In this document: piece by piece, positions 33,194 to 39,635 of the stretch
Layout of the letters: every line of letters begins with the position of its first letter
Position numbering within the stretch: position 1 is the stretch's first letter
Assembly: GCA_030700105.1 (NCBI GenBank)
Contig: JAUYKG010000013.1
Span: 1-44,604 of the forward strand
Source of the DNA: Candidatus Veblenbacteria bacterium
GTDB taxonomy: Bacteria > Patescibacteriota > Patescibacteriia > Veblenbacterales > UBA10138
Reading direction: 5' to 3'
Length of the DNA: 44,604 nucleotides
Program-made: the position numbers and the translations under genes
The notes under the pieces: generated by a model
Database searches by the model: none
What the model was told of the DNA's origin: nothing
The model's input: only the letters and a program-made list of their open reading frames with translations

Positions 33194-33889
33194 ATGCTAC
33201 AATTAACTAATCATATGCTTTTTTCAAGAAAAATGGTACTAGCCAGCTGCGGCGTAATTGCTTTATTGGGCCTTGCGGCCGTGGCGACAAACTTTATAGT
33301 GGGGCGTATTTTGCCGGCAAGCAAAGAAAATACTGTACCCTTTACCAGCCAAGCGCCCGAGGGCGATTGGCAAGAGCCCTGGCAAAACGCTTGCGAGGAA
33401 GCTTCTATTGTGATGGTACAAAATTTTTACAAAGACGAAGACCTTACCATAGAAAAAGCACGGGAACAAATTTTAGCGGTTTTTCAATTAAAAAAAGAAA
33501 CGGCGCCGGCCTCCCAAGACGAATCGCTTGAACGTGTGGCGGAAATTATAAACAGTGGTGACTTAATTTGGCAGGCGCGTGTGGTAACCGAGCCTAGCCT
33601 AGCTATGATTAAAGCCGAGCTGGCTGCCAACCACCCTATTATTGCACCGGTGTATGCACCGTTGCTCAATAACCCCAACTACACCAGCCCGGGTCCTCTA
33701 TACCATGTAATTGTTATTACCGGCTACGACGATGCCAGCGGTGAATTTATTACTAATGACCCAGGCACAGATATGGGTAAAGATAACCGGTACCCGTACG
33801 AGGTCCTATTGGCAGCTGTGCACGATTACCTGGCGAACAAGGACTATACCGCCGGTATTAAACGCCTCCTATTTACCGAGCTGCGTTAA
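33194..33889 (+). CDS. Membrane-anchored C39-like (papain-fold) protein
   Basis: Extracellular protein of about 231 residues with one N-terminal membrane helix or signal anchor (about residues 14-40). Its domain has the features of the peptidase C39-like family: catalytic Cys in WQNACEEAS (about residue 67), His in LYHVIVITGYDD (about 170) and Asp in ITNDPGT. Lone proteins of this type without an ABC exporter are usually surface hydrolases of unknown substrate. The start is uncertain: ATG at 33215 with a -10-like TACAAT 11 bases before it is an alternative. Codon use is more relaxed than in the housekeeping genes. Confidence 0.8.
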   Translation: MLQLTNHMLFSRKMVLASCGVIALLGLAAVATNFIVGRILPASKENTVPFTSQAPEGDWQEPWQNACEEASIVMVQNFYKDEDLTIEKAREQILAVFQLKKETAPASQDESLERVAEIINSGDLIWQARVVTEPSLAMIKAELAANHPIIAPVYAPLLNNPNYTSPGPLYHVIVITGYDDASGEFITNDPGTDMGKDNRYPYEVLLAAVHDYLANKDYTAGIKRLLFTELR

Positions 33890-33992
33890 CTGTTTCCTTT
33901 GCTTCCCACAAGCTGGAGAAGGAATAAAAATTACCGAGGCTACCAACGGCAGGATGGTTGCTCTGGGAGTAGATTAATAGCATTATGTAAGT

Positions 33993-35090
33993 ATGAGTTT
34001 ATTTGCTCGTTTGTATAGATATGGTTTTAAGCCGGTGGCTTTTCGTTTAGATCCGGAATTTGTCCATGATCATATTTTAGCCTTTGGTAAAATCCTTGGC
34101 GCACACCGTTTCAGCCGTGCGGCTGTACAAAAGCTCTTTGTATTCAGTTCACCGATGTTGGAGCAGGATATTCTGGGAATTCATTTTTCCAACCCCGTCG
34201 GTTTAGCGGCTGGGTTTGATAAGAACGCTGAGCTTACTGATATTCTGCCGGCGGTTGGTTTTGGTTTTGCCGAGGTAGGTTCGGTTACCGGTGAACCATG
34301 TGCTGGCAATCCCAAACAACGCTTATGGCGTTTACCAAAATCGCAAGCGCTGGTCGTGAATTACGGTTTAAAAAATGATGGGGCCGGGGCTATAGCGCGG
34401 CGGTTGGCGGGGCGTGTGTTTGGCATACCCCTGGGCATCAGCATTGCCAAAACCAATTCACCTGACACCGTACCGACCAAAGCCGGTATAGCCGATTATG
34501 TAAAGGCGTATCGGTCTTTTGTCGGCATTGGCAGCTATACCACCATCAATATCAGCTGCCCGAATGCATTCGGCGGCCAGCCATTTACTGAGCCGGCGAG
34601 CTTGGATGCGCTGCTTGCCGAAATAGACGGCATCCCCACGCGCAAGCCCGTGTTTGTTAAATTATCCCCTGATCTAGCAGAACCTCAGCTGGAAGCTCTG
34701 ATTGCCGTATTGAACAGACACACCGTACATGGCATAGTTTGTACTAATTTAACTAATCATAGAGCTAATCTGAATATAAAAGATGCTGTAGTGCCCGCGG
34801 TCGGCGGCTTAAGTGGCAAGGTGGTGGAACCGCTGGCTAACCGTTTAATAGCCTACATGTATCGGTGCACGCAGGGTAAGTATGTGATTGTGGGGTGCGG
34901 CGGGGTGTTTACGGCAGCAGATGCCTATAAAAAAATCCGCCTGGGCGCATCGCTTATTCAAATGATTACCGGTATGGTCTATCAGGGGCCGCAGGTGATT
35001 GGCGAGATTAACCAAGGCTTGGTAAAGCTGCTTCGTGTGGACGGCTTTAGCAATGTTTCGGAAGCAATTGGAGCTGATAATAAACTTTAG
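33993..35090 (+). CDS. pyrD: Dihydroorotate dehydrogenase, class 2-like
   Basis: Flavoenzyme oxidising dihydroorotate to orotate in pyrimidine synthesis. The 365-residue product has the N-terminal helical membrane-binding extension of class 2 (quinone-linked) enzymes (FARLYRYGFKPVAFRLDPE; FVHDHILAFGKILG). It also has the FMN-binding core (NPVGLAAGFDKNAE, GSVTGEPCAGNPKQR, VKLSPDL, VGCGGVFTAADAYK). The active-site motif reads NISCPNAFGG, so the base position, Ser in class 2 enzymes, is Cys as in class 1. No other pyrimidine gene is adjacent. It is the last gene before the putative integrated element. Confidence 0.92.
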   Translation: MSLFARLYRYGFKPVAFRLDPEFVHDHILAFGKILGAHRFSRAAVQKLFVFSSPMLEQDILGIHFSNPVGLAAGFDKNAELTDILPAVGFGFAEVGSVTGEPCAGNPKQRLWRLPKSQALVVNYGLKNDGAGAIARRLAGRVFGIPLGISIAKTNSPDTVPTKAGIADYVKAYRSFVGIGSYTTINISCPNAFGGQPFTEPASLDALLAEIDGIPTRKPVFVKLSPDLAEPQLEALIAVLNRHTVHGIVCTNLTNHRANLNIKDAVVPAVGGLSGKVVEPLANRLIAYMYRCTQGKYVIVGCGGVFTAADAYKKIRLGASLIQMITGMVYQGPQVIGEINQGLVKLLRVDGFSNVSEAIGADNKL

Positions 35091-35145
35091 AGTCTGGAAC
35101 TCTATCATATTTTTGGTCCTTCCGGTCGCGTAGAACAGGTTGTCT

Positions 35146-35159
35146 TGGTAGCGGGGGTG
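35146..35159. repeat. Left copy of the tRNA-Met 3'-end repeat (putative attL)
   Basis: Identical over 14 bases to the 3' end of tRNA-Met (44329-44342). The next bases, a CCTGCCT-GCGGT-AGGCAGG palindrome (35160-35178), interrupt the match; GGGAATC then resumes as in the tRNA before the similarity is lost. It can be read as an attachment core or as a tRNA fragment split by a small palindromic insertion. Confidence 0.5.
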
Positions 35160-35272
35160 CCTGCCTGCGGTAGGCAGGGGAATCCTGCTCGCTCCGACTC
35201 GCAGCCGGGGCGCTACACTCACCCCGCCATCGGCGTGGTTTCTCACGCCCTTCGATTCCCACACTTCCACAC
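35160..35272. other. Intergenic cluster of small palindromes
   Basis: The 404 bases between pyrD and tRNA-Arg hold no credible gene. This part has CCTGCCT/AGGCAGG (35160-35178) and GGCGTG/CACGCC hairpins in GC-rich DNA unlike the AT-rich genes to the right. It looks like dispersed extragenic palindromes. From 35322 to 35418 a short frame ends in a run reading ADVVLLPGA, without a start signal, and may be a gene remnant. Confidence 0.4.
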
Positions 35273-35321
35273 CTACCAGATAAAAACACCCAACACAAGG
35301 TTAGGTATTTTTATCTGGTAG
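35273..35321. repeat. Large perfect-arm hairpin
   Basis: CTACCAGATAAAAA (35273-35286) is exactly complementary to TTTTTATCTGGTAG (35308-35321). Inside, ACCCAAC and GTTAGGT add about seven more pairs around a five-base loop. It may be a terminator remnant, a miniature repeat or part of the element end. Confidence 0.6.
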
Positions 35322-35494
35322 ACCTCGTGAGAGCCAGTTGGAACCAGCTTATTGAGGAATTGCAGGTTTGGCAGCAGTTACAGCAGGCCGATGTGGTATT
35401 GTTGCCCGGTGCTTAGAACTACCCCACCCCTCAGGCCACTATTGTTTTAGACAGCCCAAGAGAAAGCGAGGCAAATCAAACTTATGGCCGAGCG

Positions 35495-35570
35495 TGGTGC
35501 CCTCGGAGGGAATCGGACCCCCAACCTTGCCGATAGAAGCGGCCTGCTCTATCCATTGAGCTACGAGGGC
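35495..35570 (-). tRNA. tRNA-Arg (anticodon TCT), with unusual bases
   Basis: Acceptor GCCCTCG/CGAGGGC, D-arm GCTC/GAGC, anticodon loop CTTCTAT, T-stem GGGGG/CCCTC, discriminator A and encoded CCA are all present, 76 nt. Oddities: the T-loop is TCCGATT rather than TTCGATT (position 55 is C), the 27-43 pair is G-A, and position 38 is T. It lies inside the putative element and could be an element-borne or decaying tRNA. Confidence 0.82.
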
Positions 35571-35645
35571 ATAACAAAAACCACCAAAACGAGCCGCAAA
35601 GATATGCGGTTTTTTGGCGGCCCCACCCTACGTACCACTATAATT

Positions 35646-36389
35646 TTATGTACCCAAATTATCCTTTCGCGCCTTGTAATTTCCCACGAGTTCAGGGTAA
35701 TTAAGAGGAAACGGTACTCTTGAAGTAGTAAGACCTGGATAGACCTGGTTAATAACGTATAACTTGTTATTTTCGTTATAGGCAATCAATACTTGAGTCT
35801 TGTTTGGTAACTCTGATTTGACAAATAGGTCGTTTAGCCTCTCAAAGTTTATTTCTGATATATCACCTCCTGTTTGTAAAATAATAAGGAGATTCGTATG
35901 GCCCAAATCGTTGCCATAATGCGCCAATTTATCCTTTACAAATCTAAATAACTCATCAGTATCTAATTTTCCCCTATACCTTTTAAGTTGGAATAACCTA
36001 ACGCCATCTTTTGATTTTACGACAAAGTCTATTGGCGTACTTTTTTCTAAAACCCCAACCAATCCTTTAAGGCTGACAACTCGGTCCCTTCTTGGATTGA
36101 AACTATTTTTTAGTTCCAAACAAACCTCGCTGTCTCCTCCATAAAAATTAAGAAATACATAAAATGCACCAAATAACTCACTCTGGTCATTATTTTTTTC
36201 TAACATATCTGATACGGCACCCGATACTTCTATCATTTTTTCTTTACTATCACGCAAATCATCAAGTGTGTAACCACGCCCGGCCATTTCTGATACTAGT
36301 TGTCTGTATGCCTGTTCCTTAAATAAAAGCAGGTATTCATTTTTCGTAAGGCAGATAAAATTACCACCTTGTAATTTAATGGCGTTCAT
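35646..36389 (-). CDS. Possible PD-(D/E)xK-type nuclease, last gene of a three-gene operon
   Basis: A 247-residue soluble protein. The middle (about 125-150) reads PIDFVVKSKDGVRLFQLKRY: an Asp ending a strand, then a Q-x-K in the next strand. This is the pattern of the Mrr-like branch of PD-(D/E)xK nucleases, where Gln replaces Glu. The strand HTNLLIILQTGG follows, as in that fold. The N-terminal ~110 residues are helical and unassigned. It is 41 bp downstream of the membrane-protein gene on the minus strand. The nuclease call rests on one motif and is tentative; it could be a DNA-binding or inactive homologue. Confidence 0.6.
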   Translation of the reverse strand: MNAIKLQGGNFICLTKNEYLLLFKEQAYRQLVSEMAGRGYTLDDLRDSKEKMIEVSGAVSDMLEKNNDQSELFGAFYVFLNFYGGDSEVCLELKNSFNPRRDRVVSLKGLVGVLEKSTPIDFVVKSKDGVRLFQLKRYRGKLDTDELFRFVKDKLAHYGNDLGHTNLLIILQTGGDISEINFERLNDLFVKSELPNKTQVLIAYNENNKLYVINQVYPGLTTSRVPFPLNYPELVGNYKARKDNLGT

Positions 36390-36430
36390 AAGTCAGGTAA
36401 TTTATTATTCCTCTTGGCCCAATCAATAAT

Positions 36431-37153
36431 TTATAAATGTAAATCAGTTGGTAAATACTTTTCTAACTCGCCAGTTTCAAAACTGCCAGTCTTAGTTGTT
36501 TTAAGTGTATAGTTATGCTCTTTTGGAACCACCTTCATTAAAGAAATTGTATAGTAAGACTTATTACCGATATCTGTATAGGTAGCGATAATGGCGAAGG
36601 CGTCACGGACTCCAAGCTTAAATCCATCTCCTTGCGCCTCAACATAAGTATGTATTTTATCCATAAGCCCGGTACTTTCATTATCACCCTCTCCCAAATT
36701 GAACAGTCGCCTGAAATCACCATCATCTAAATTGCCCAAATTAGTATAGCCACCAGAGTGATGCAACTGCGTGATACGAAGCTCGATATTTAACGCCGGC
36801 CCCTTCCCTATATTTTTTAGAGAAACCGAATAGGGACCATAGACCTCATCTTTAGAAATAACTATTACCGGCCGTTTCATAAATTCGAGTTGTCTAATAC
36901 CCACTTGCTTAAGCCAATGAGTTTCCTTCGTATACTGAATAATAACTATGGCCGTGAACCATAATACACTTGCGGAAATAGCAGATTTGATGTCGTTTGT
37001 ACCACCCAAATAAAGAATGGCTACTATTCCCAATATAAAGAGGGTGGCAACTAGCCAATCGGAAAAATCAATCGTTGTCTTTTGTTTCAACCATTTATTA
37101 GCCATCATCCTAATTTTTTCTAGTAGTAACATACAAGTCATGAAACTTACCAT
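36431..37153 (-). CDS. Two-helix membrane protein with a beta-rich C-terminal domain, unknown function
   Basis: A 240-residue protein with two N-terminal membrane helices (about 32-50, LVATLFILGIVAILYLGG; about 58-75, ISASVLWFTAIVIIQY). A beta-rich domain from about 92 onward (KRPVIVISKDEVYGPYSVSLKN; DAFAIIATYTDIGNKSYYTI) follows. Its ATG overlaps the stop of the HD gene (TAATG), so the two are translationally coupled. The layout, a small membrane unit plus sensor- or binding-like domain, occurs in many defence and stress operons, but no family was recognised. Alternative internal starts (Met5, Met8) exist. Confidence 0.72.
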   Translation of the reverse strand: MVSFMTCMLLLEKIRMMANKWLKQKTTIDFSDWLVATLFILGIVAILYLGGTNDIKSAISASVLWFTAIVIIQYTKETHWLKQVGIRQLEFMKRPVIVISKDEVYGPYSVSLKNIGKGPALNIELRITQLHHSGGYTNLGNLDDGDFRRLFNLGEGDNESTGLMDKIHTYVEAQGDGFKLGVRDAFAIIATYTDIGNKSYYTISLMKVVPKEHNYTLKTTKTGSFETGELEKYLPTDLHL

Positions 37154-38214
37154 TATTTTATCAGAATTGCCTCAACTTTTCGATATGCCTGCTTCAATTC
37201 ATCAACTATAGGACTTTTTAAGCGTTCCCTAAGCAAAGCTAGTACCTGGCCGTAAAACCATAACTGCTTATCAGGCGAAGCGCTAAATGCTTCCCAGATT
37301 GCAGCTCCCTTGAGTTTGTAGGCCGCACTCATGGTATTTAGATTATCGATTTTGTCGGCCGTGGCCACCAGTAGCGCCTCTTGGCTGGCTACTTTGAGAT
37401 GTTCAAGGTATTTTTGTTTACGCTCCTGCCATGAAGCCCTGCTCCCTAGGCGGTGTTTGAGCTCAATATCCTCGGTCACTTCAGCCACGATGCTGGCGAC
37501 CCTCTCGCCGAATTCGTGCTTGAGTTGCACAAGGGAGTAATCACAATCCTCCAGCGTATCATGAAGGTACGCAGCAATAATCACATCCTCATCTAGCGTG
37601 TAACCGGCCACAATTGTTGCCACATTGATAGGGTGCGTAATGTAAGGGATGGCGAGACTCTTCCTGGTCTGTCCTTTGTGAAGTTGTTCTGCTTTATCCA
37701 GAGCGGCCCGTACTCGCGGTGTAAAGTGTATTGTTTTCATTCCCCATGTCGCGGTCGGTATGGAAGCAAGATGCTCGGCTTCAATAGACAGATTATCCTG
37801 TCGCTCGCTTAGGTCAATTCTATAGCCTTGCTGGTTCAGAACTGGCAGGATATTTAACCGTTCTTTATAGTCCTTTAGTGTAAGCCAGTGATATTTAGGC
37901 AGACTGAACTGCAAGAGTATGGGCGGCGCTGTTTGCGCTATCCACAAATCAAGGTGATACCAGATGACAAACTCTAAACCATCAATATCAGAGTTCTCCA
38001 GTAAGCTGGCTGAGTGCGGCGCTAGCGGGCCTAAATCGCGAATTTGTCGGCTAGTCTCAATTAAAATGTCCTCGTCTCCTTGGAATGCTCCGGTAAGTAC
38101 GCGGATGGCCGAATAACTGTAGTCTGTAGGGTTGATGAGGTAAGCGGTATAGGTGGCAGCGGCCTCATCCACCACAAAGCCGACATGGATGATTGGTGCA
38201 ATTGATTTATTCAT
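37153..38214 (-). CDS. HD-domain (p)ppGpp-hydrolase-like protein with a novel N-terminal domain
   Basis: ATG at 38214 (MNKSIAPIIHVGF) is preferred; the TTG upstream lies inside a terminator stem. The 353-residue product has a beta-rich N-terminal domain (about 5-155; unassigned). A RelA/SpoT-type HD domain follows (about 165-345) with LHKGQTRK, YITHPINVA, AAYLHDTLEDCD (intact HDxxED) and TADKIDNL. No synthetase or TGS domain is present, so it resembles stand-alone small alarmone hydrolases (MESH1-like). The substrate could be (p)ppGpp or a related nucleotide. It leads an operon with a membrane protein and a nuclease-like protein, behind a terminator-type leader. Confidence 0.85.
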   Translation of the reverse strand: MNKSIAPIIHVGFVVDEAAATYTAYLINPTDYSYSAIRVLTGAFQGDEDILIETSRQIRDLGPLAPHSASLLENSDIDGLEFVIWYHLDLWIAQTAPPILLQFSLPKYHWLTLKDYKERLNILPVLNQQGYRIDLSERQDNLSIEAEHLASIPTATWGMKTIHFTPRVRAALDKAEQLHKGQTRKSLAIPYITHPINVATIVAGYTLDEDVIIAAYLHDTLEDCDYSLVQLKHEFGERVASIVAEVTEDIELKHRLGSRASWQERKQKYLEHLKVASQEALLVATADKIDNLNTMSAAYKLKGAAIWEAFSASPDKQLWFYGQVLALLRERLKSPIVDELKQAYRKVEAILIK

Positions 38215-38224
38215 ATAATTTTGA

Positions 38225-38417
38225 TTAAAAAGCGAAAAACGGCCAAGAGATTTAATCCAGTCCGACAAACTGGATGAAATCTCCCAACCGTTTTAGGGTC
38301 AGTCGCGCATGACATCTGGCTTCTCGCAGATTTCCCAAGTCGCCTATCCGCCCTCTGGGGCGAAAGACATGCACGGTCCGTGATAAGTCGCGGACTACTT
38401 CAGTAAGTAAAAGAACT
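38225..38417 (-). ncRNA. Candidate regulatory leader (riboswitch/attenuator-like) or small RNA of the HD operon
   Basis: A promoter at 38424-38453 and the terminator at 38236-38294 define a transcript of about 190 nt. Before the terminator it has GTCCG/CGGAC and CGCCC-CAGA-GGGCG hairpins and a conserved-looking unpaired stretch. The segment GAAATCT (38328-38334) is complementary to AGATTTC in the left arm of the terminator, so an alternative antiterminating pairing is possible. No known riboswitch class was recognised. Confidence 0.6.
38236..38294 (-). terminator. Terminator/attenuator stem before the HD operon
   Basis: On the minus strand, three consecutive seven-pair helices (AAAACGG/CCGTTTT, GAGATTT/AAATCTC, ATCCAGT/ACTGGAT) stack around a seven-base loop. 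They are followed by T-runs (TTTTTCGCTTTTT) that end just before the HD gene ATG. Confidence 0.85.
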
Positions 38418-38423
38418 ACTAAC

Positions 38424-38453
38424 AGTATAGCAGTCTAAAGCCCATTGCGTCAA
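38424..38453 (-). promoter_or_regulatory. Promoter of the HD operon leader
   Basis: Minus-strand -35 TTGACG (38448-38453), 18-bp spacer, -10 TATACT (38424-38429). Its -35 overlaps the stop codon of the thermonuclease gene. Confidence 0.7.
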
Positions 38454-39100
38454 TCGCTGATTGGATTTGTCTCTAAACGACCACTAGTATTTTCAGTTAC
38501 CTGACACCCGCTCCAGAGCCCCAACTTCTGCGTCCTGGCTAGTTCCTGTGCTTCTGTAAATTCATCCTGCTTCGATATATCTGGTGAATAAGTATAGGAA
38601 AAGGCGTACCCTGTCTTCACCATCTCAAGGTTAACAAATGTGCCATCTTCCAAATAAACATAACCCAGTAGGCGCTGGTACTTATCGCGTTCAGTGACGT
38701 CCTTATAGAACTTAATTTGTTTGCCTTCAACTAGTTCCTTATTTTTTTCACTAGCTTGTTCAGCAAAGCATTGGACGGGTTTCCTGGGGTCGTTCTTTTC
38801 AGGCGTGTTTATGCCTATGTACCTCAACCTTTCCCCGTTTTCTAGTTGTATGGTATCGCCATCAATGACTCTAGCAACTCTTATCAGCTGGCCGTATTCA
38901 GGTGTCTCTAGGGGCGTAGCTACGGGCGCTTCTTCAGCCCCTGAATTACCTATCCTATTATTGAGTGTGTTTAGGTCAGCAGCTACAACTCGGCGCAGCT
39001 CATTGATTTCATTGGATAAGAAATAATGAGACCCTAGGATAAAACTCAATACTAAAACAAAGAAGGCTGCTATTAGGCTGTAAATACGTACGAAGCTCAT
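38450..39100 (-). CDS. Membrane-anchored thermonuclease (SNase family)
   Basis: Staphylococcal-nuclease-like phosphodiesterase facing outward. The 216-residue product has one N-terminal membrane helix (about 6-28, IAAFFVLVLSFILGSHYFL) and a linker. The OB-fold nuclease domain (about 70-200) has RVIDGDTIQLENGERLRYIG (Asp of the active site), NTPEKNDP, the ERDKYQRLLGYVYL segment with the catalytic arginine, and GYAFSYTY. It could degrade DNA outside the cell or in uptake. It overlaps the upstream sunset-domain gene by four bases (ATGA), so the two are coupled. Confidence 0.9.
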   Translation of the reverse strand: MSFVRIYSLIAAFFVLVLSFILGSHYFLSNEINELRRVVAADLNTLNNRIGNSGAEEAPVATPLETPEYGQLIRVARVIDGDTIQLENGERLRYIGINTPEKNDPRKPVQCFAEQASEKNKELVEGKQIKFYKDVTERDKYQRLLGYVYLEDGTFVNLEMVKTGYAFSYTYSPDISKQDEFTEAQELARTQKLGLWSGCQVTENTSGRLETNPISD

Positions 39101-39381
39101 CGTAGTGATTTACGCCAACCAGCTTGTCTAGCTTCCTCTTCAGAACAAAACCATCTTTCACCATTTGAGGTGTCAATTTTTGTCTGGTCGTAGAAACTTC
39201 CACCTGGGACATGATAAATTCTTTCTCCAGAACTACTTATATTACCTTTAATAATGCACTCTGTAGTTTCGTCTAGAAAGGACGGAGGCGGTGTGGGCCC
39301 ATTGGGTTTATTAATTAACGCATAAATACCTATACCAAGTAGCGCAATCACTACAAGTAATAAATATATGATTTTTTTCAT
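39097..39381 (-). CDS. Membrane-anchored sunset-domain protein
   Basis: A 94-residue protein with an N-terminal membrane helix (about 3-22) and a proline linker. A compact domain with CIIKGNISSSGERIYHVPGG, YDQTKID and ERWFCSEEEARQAGWRKS follows. This pattern (I-K-G-N-I ... Y-H-x-P-G ... GE-x2-F-C-S-E-x-EA-x2-AGWR) is what is called the sunset domain, often next to or fused with SNase domains in bacteria. Two cysteines may form a disulfide. Its role is unknown. It is the first gene of the two-gene nuclease unit and lies downstream of a structured RNA. Confidence 0.82.
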   Translation of the reverse strand: MKKIIYLLLVVIALLGIGIYALINKPNGPTPPPSFLDETTECIIKGNISSSGERIYHVPGGSFYDQTKIDTSNGERWFCSEEEARQAGWRKSLR

Positions 39382-39423
39382 ATGGAATGGATTAAGGGAT
39401 TAAACTACATGTTAGTCATAAAA

Positions 39424-39530
39424 CACAAAGCCCACCGCCAGGCCGAGACTTTCGTCTCCTACACCCTTTCGGGCGTAGACCACGGACATGGAGCCTGAAC
39501 GATGGGTTCAGTATGTCCGTGGCTTTTGTG
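39424..39530 (-). ncRNA. Candidate multi-helix structured RNA with two GAAA tetraloops
   Basis: On the minus strand a closing stem (CACAAAAGCC with GGGCTTTGTG) encloses three helices. The first is CCACGGACAT/ATGTCCGTGG (39480-39522) with inner CTGAAC/GTTCAG. The second is CTACGCCC-GAAA-GGGTGTAG (39459-39478). The third is GAGAC-GAAA-GTCTC (39445-39458). Both small hairpins have GNRA loops only when read on the minus strand, which fixes the orientation. The closing stem shares two bases with the first helix. It precedes the sunset-SNase genes and may be their leader or an independent RNA. Confidence 0.6.
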
Positions 39531-39635
39531 CCATGCCCCACAGCAACGCCGGGAGGTTTAGGCAATTCAGTTGTGCTTTTGTTTTACCCCAAAATGGTCT
39601 AAATTACAAGGGGTTAGCTCCATCATTAAATTACT

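Noticed and set aside
34845-35270. Minus-strand frame opposite the end of pyrD
   Set aside because: Mostly antisense to pyrD and into palindromic intergenic DNA; no start signal or recognisable protein.
35322-35418. Short possible coding remnant ending in ADVVLLPGA
   Set aside because: About 30 codons with no start signal and no recognisable family; kept only as a remark in the intergenic entry.
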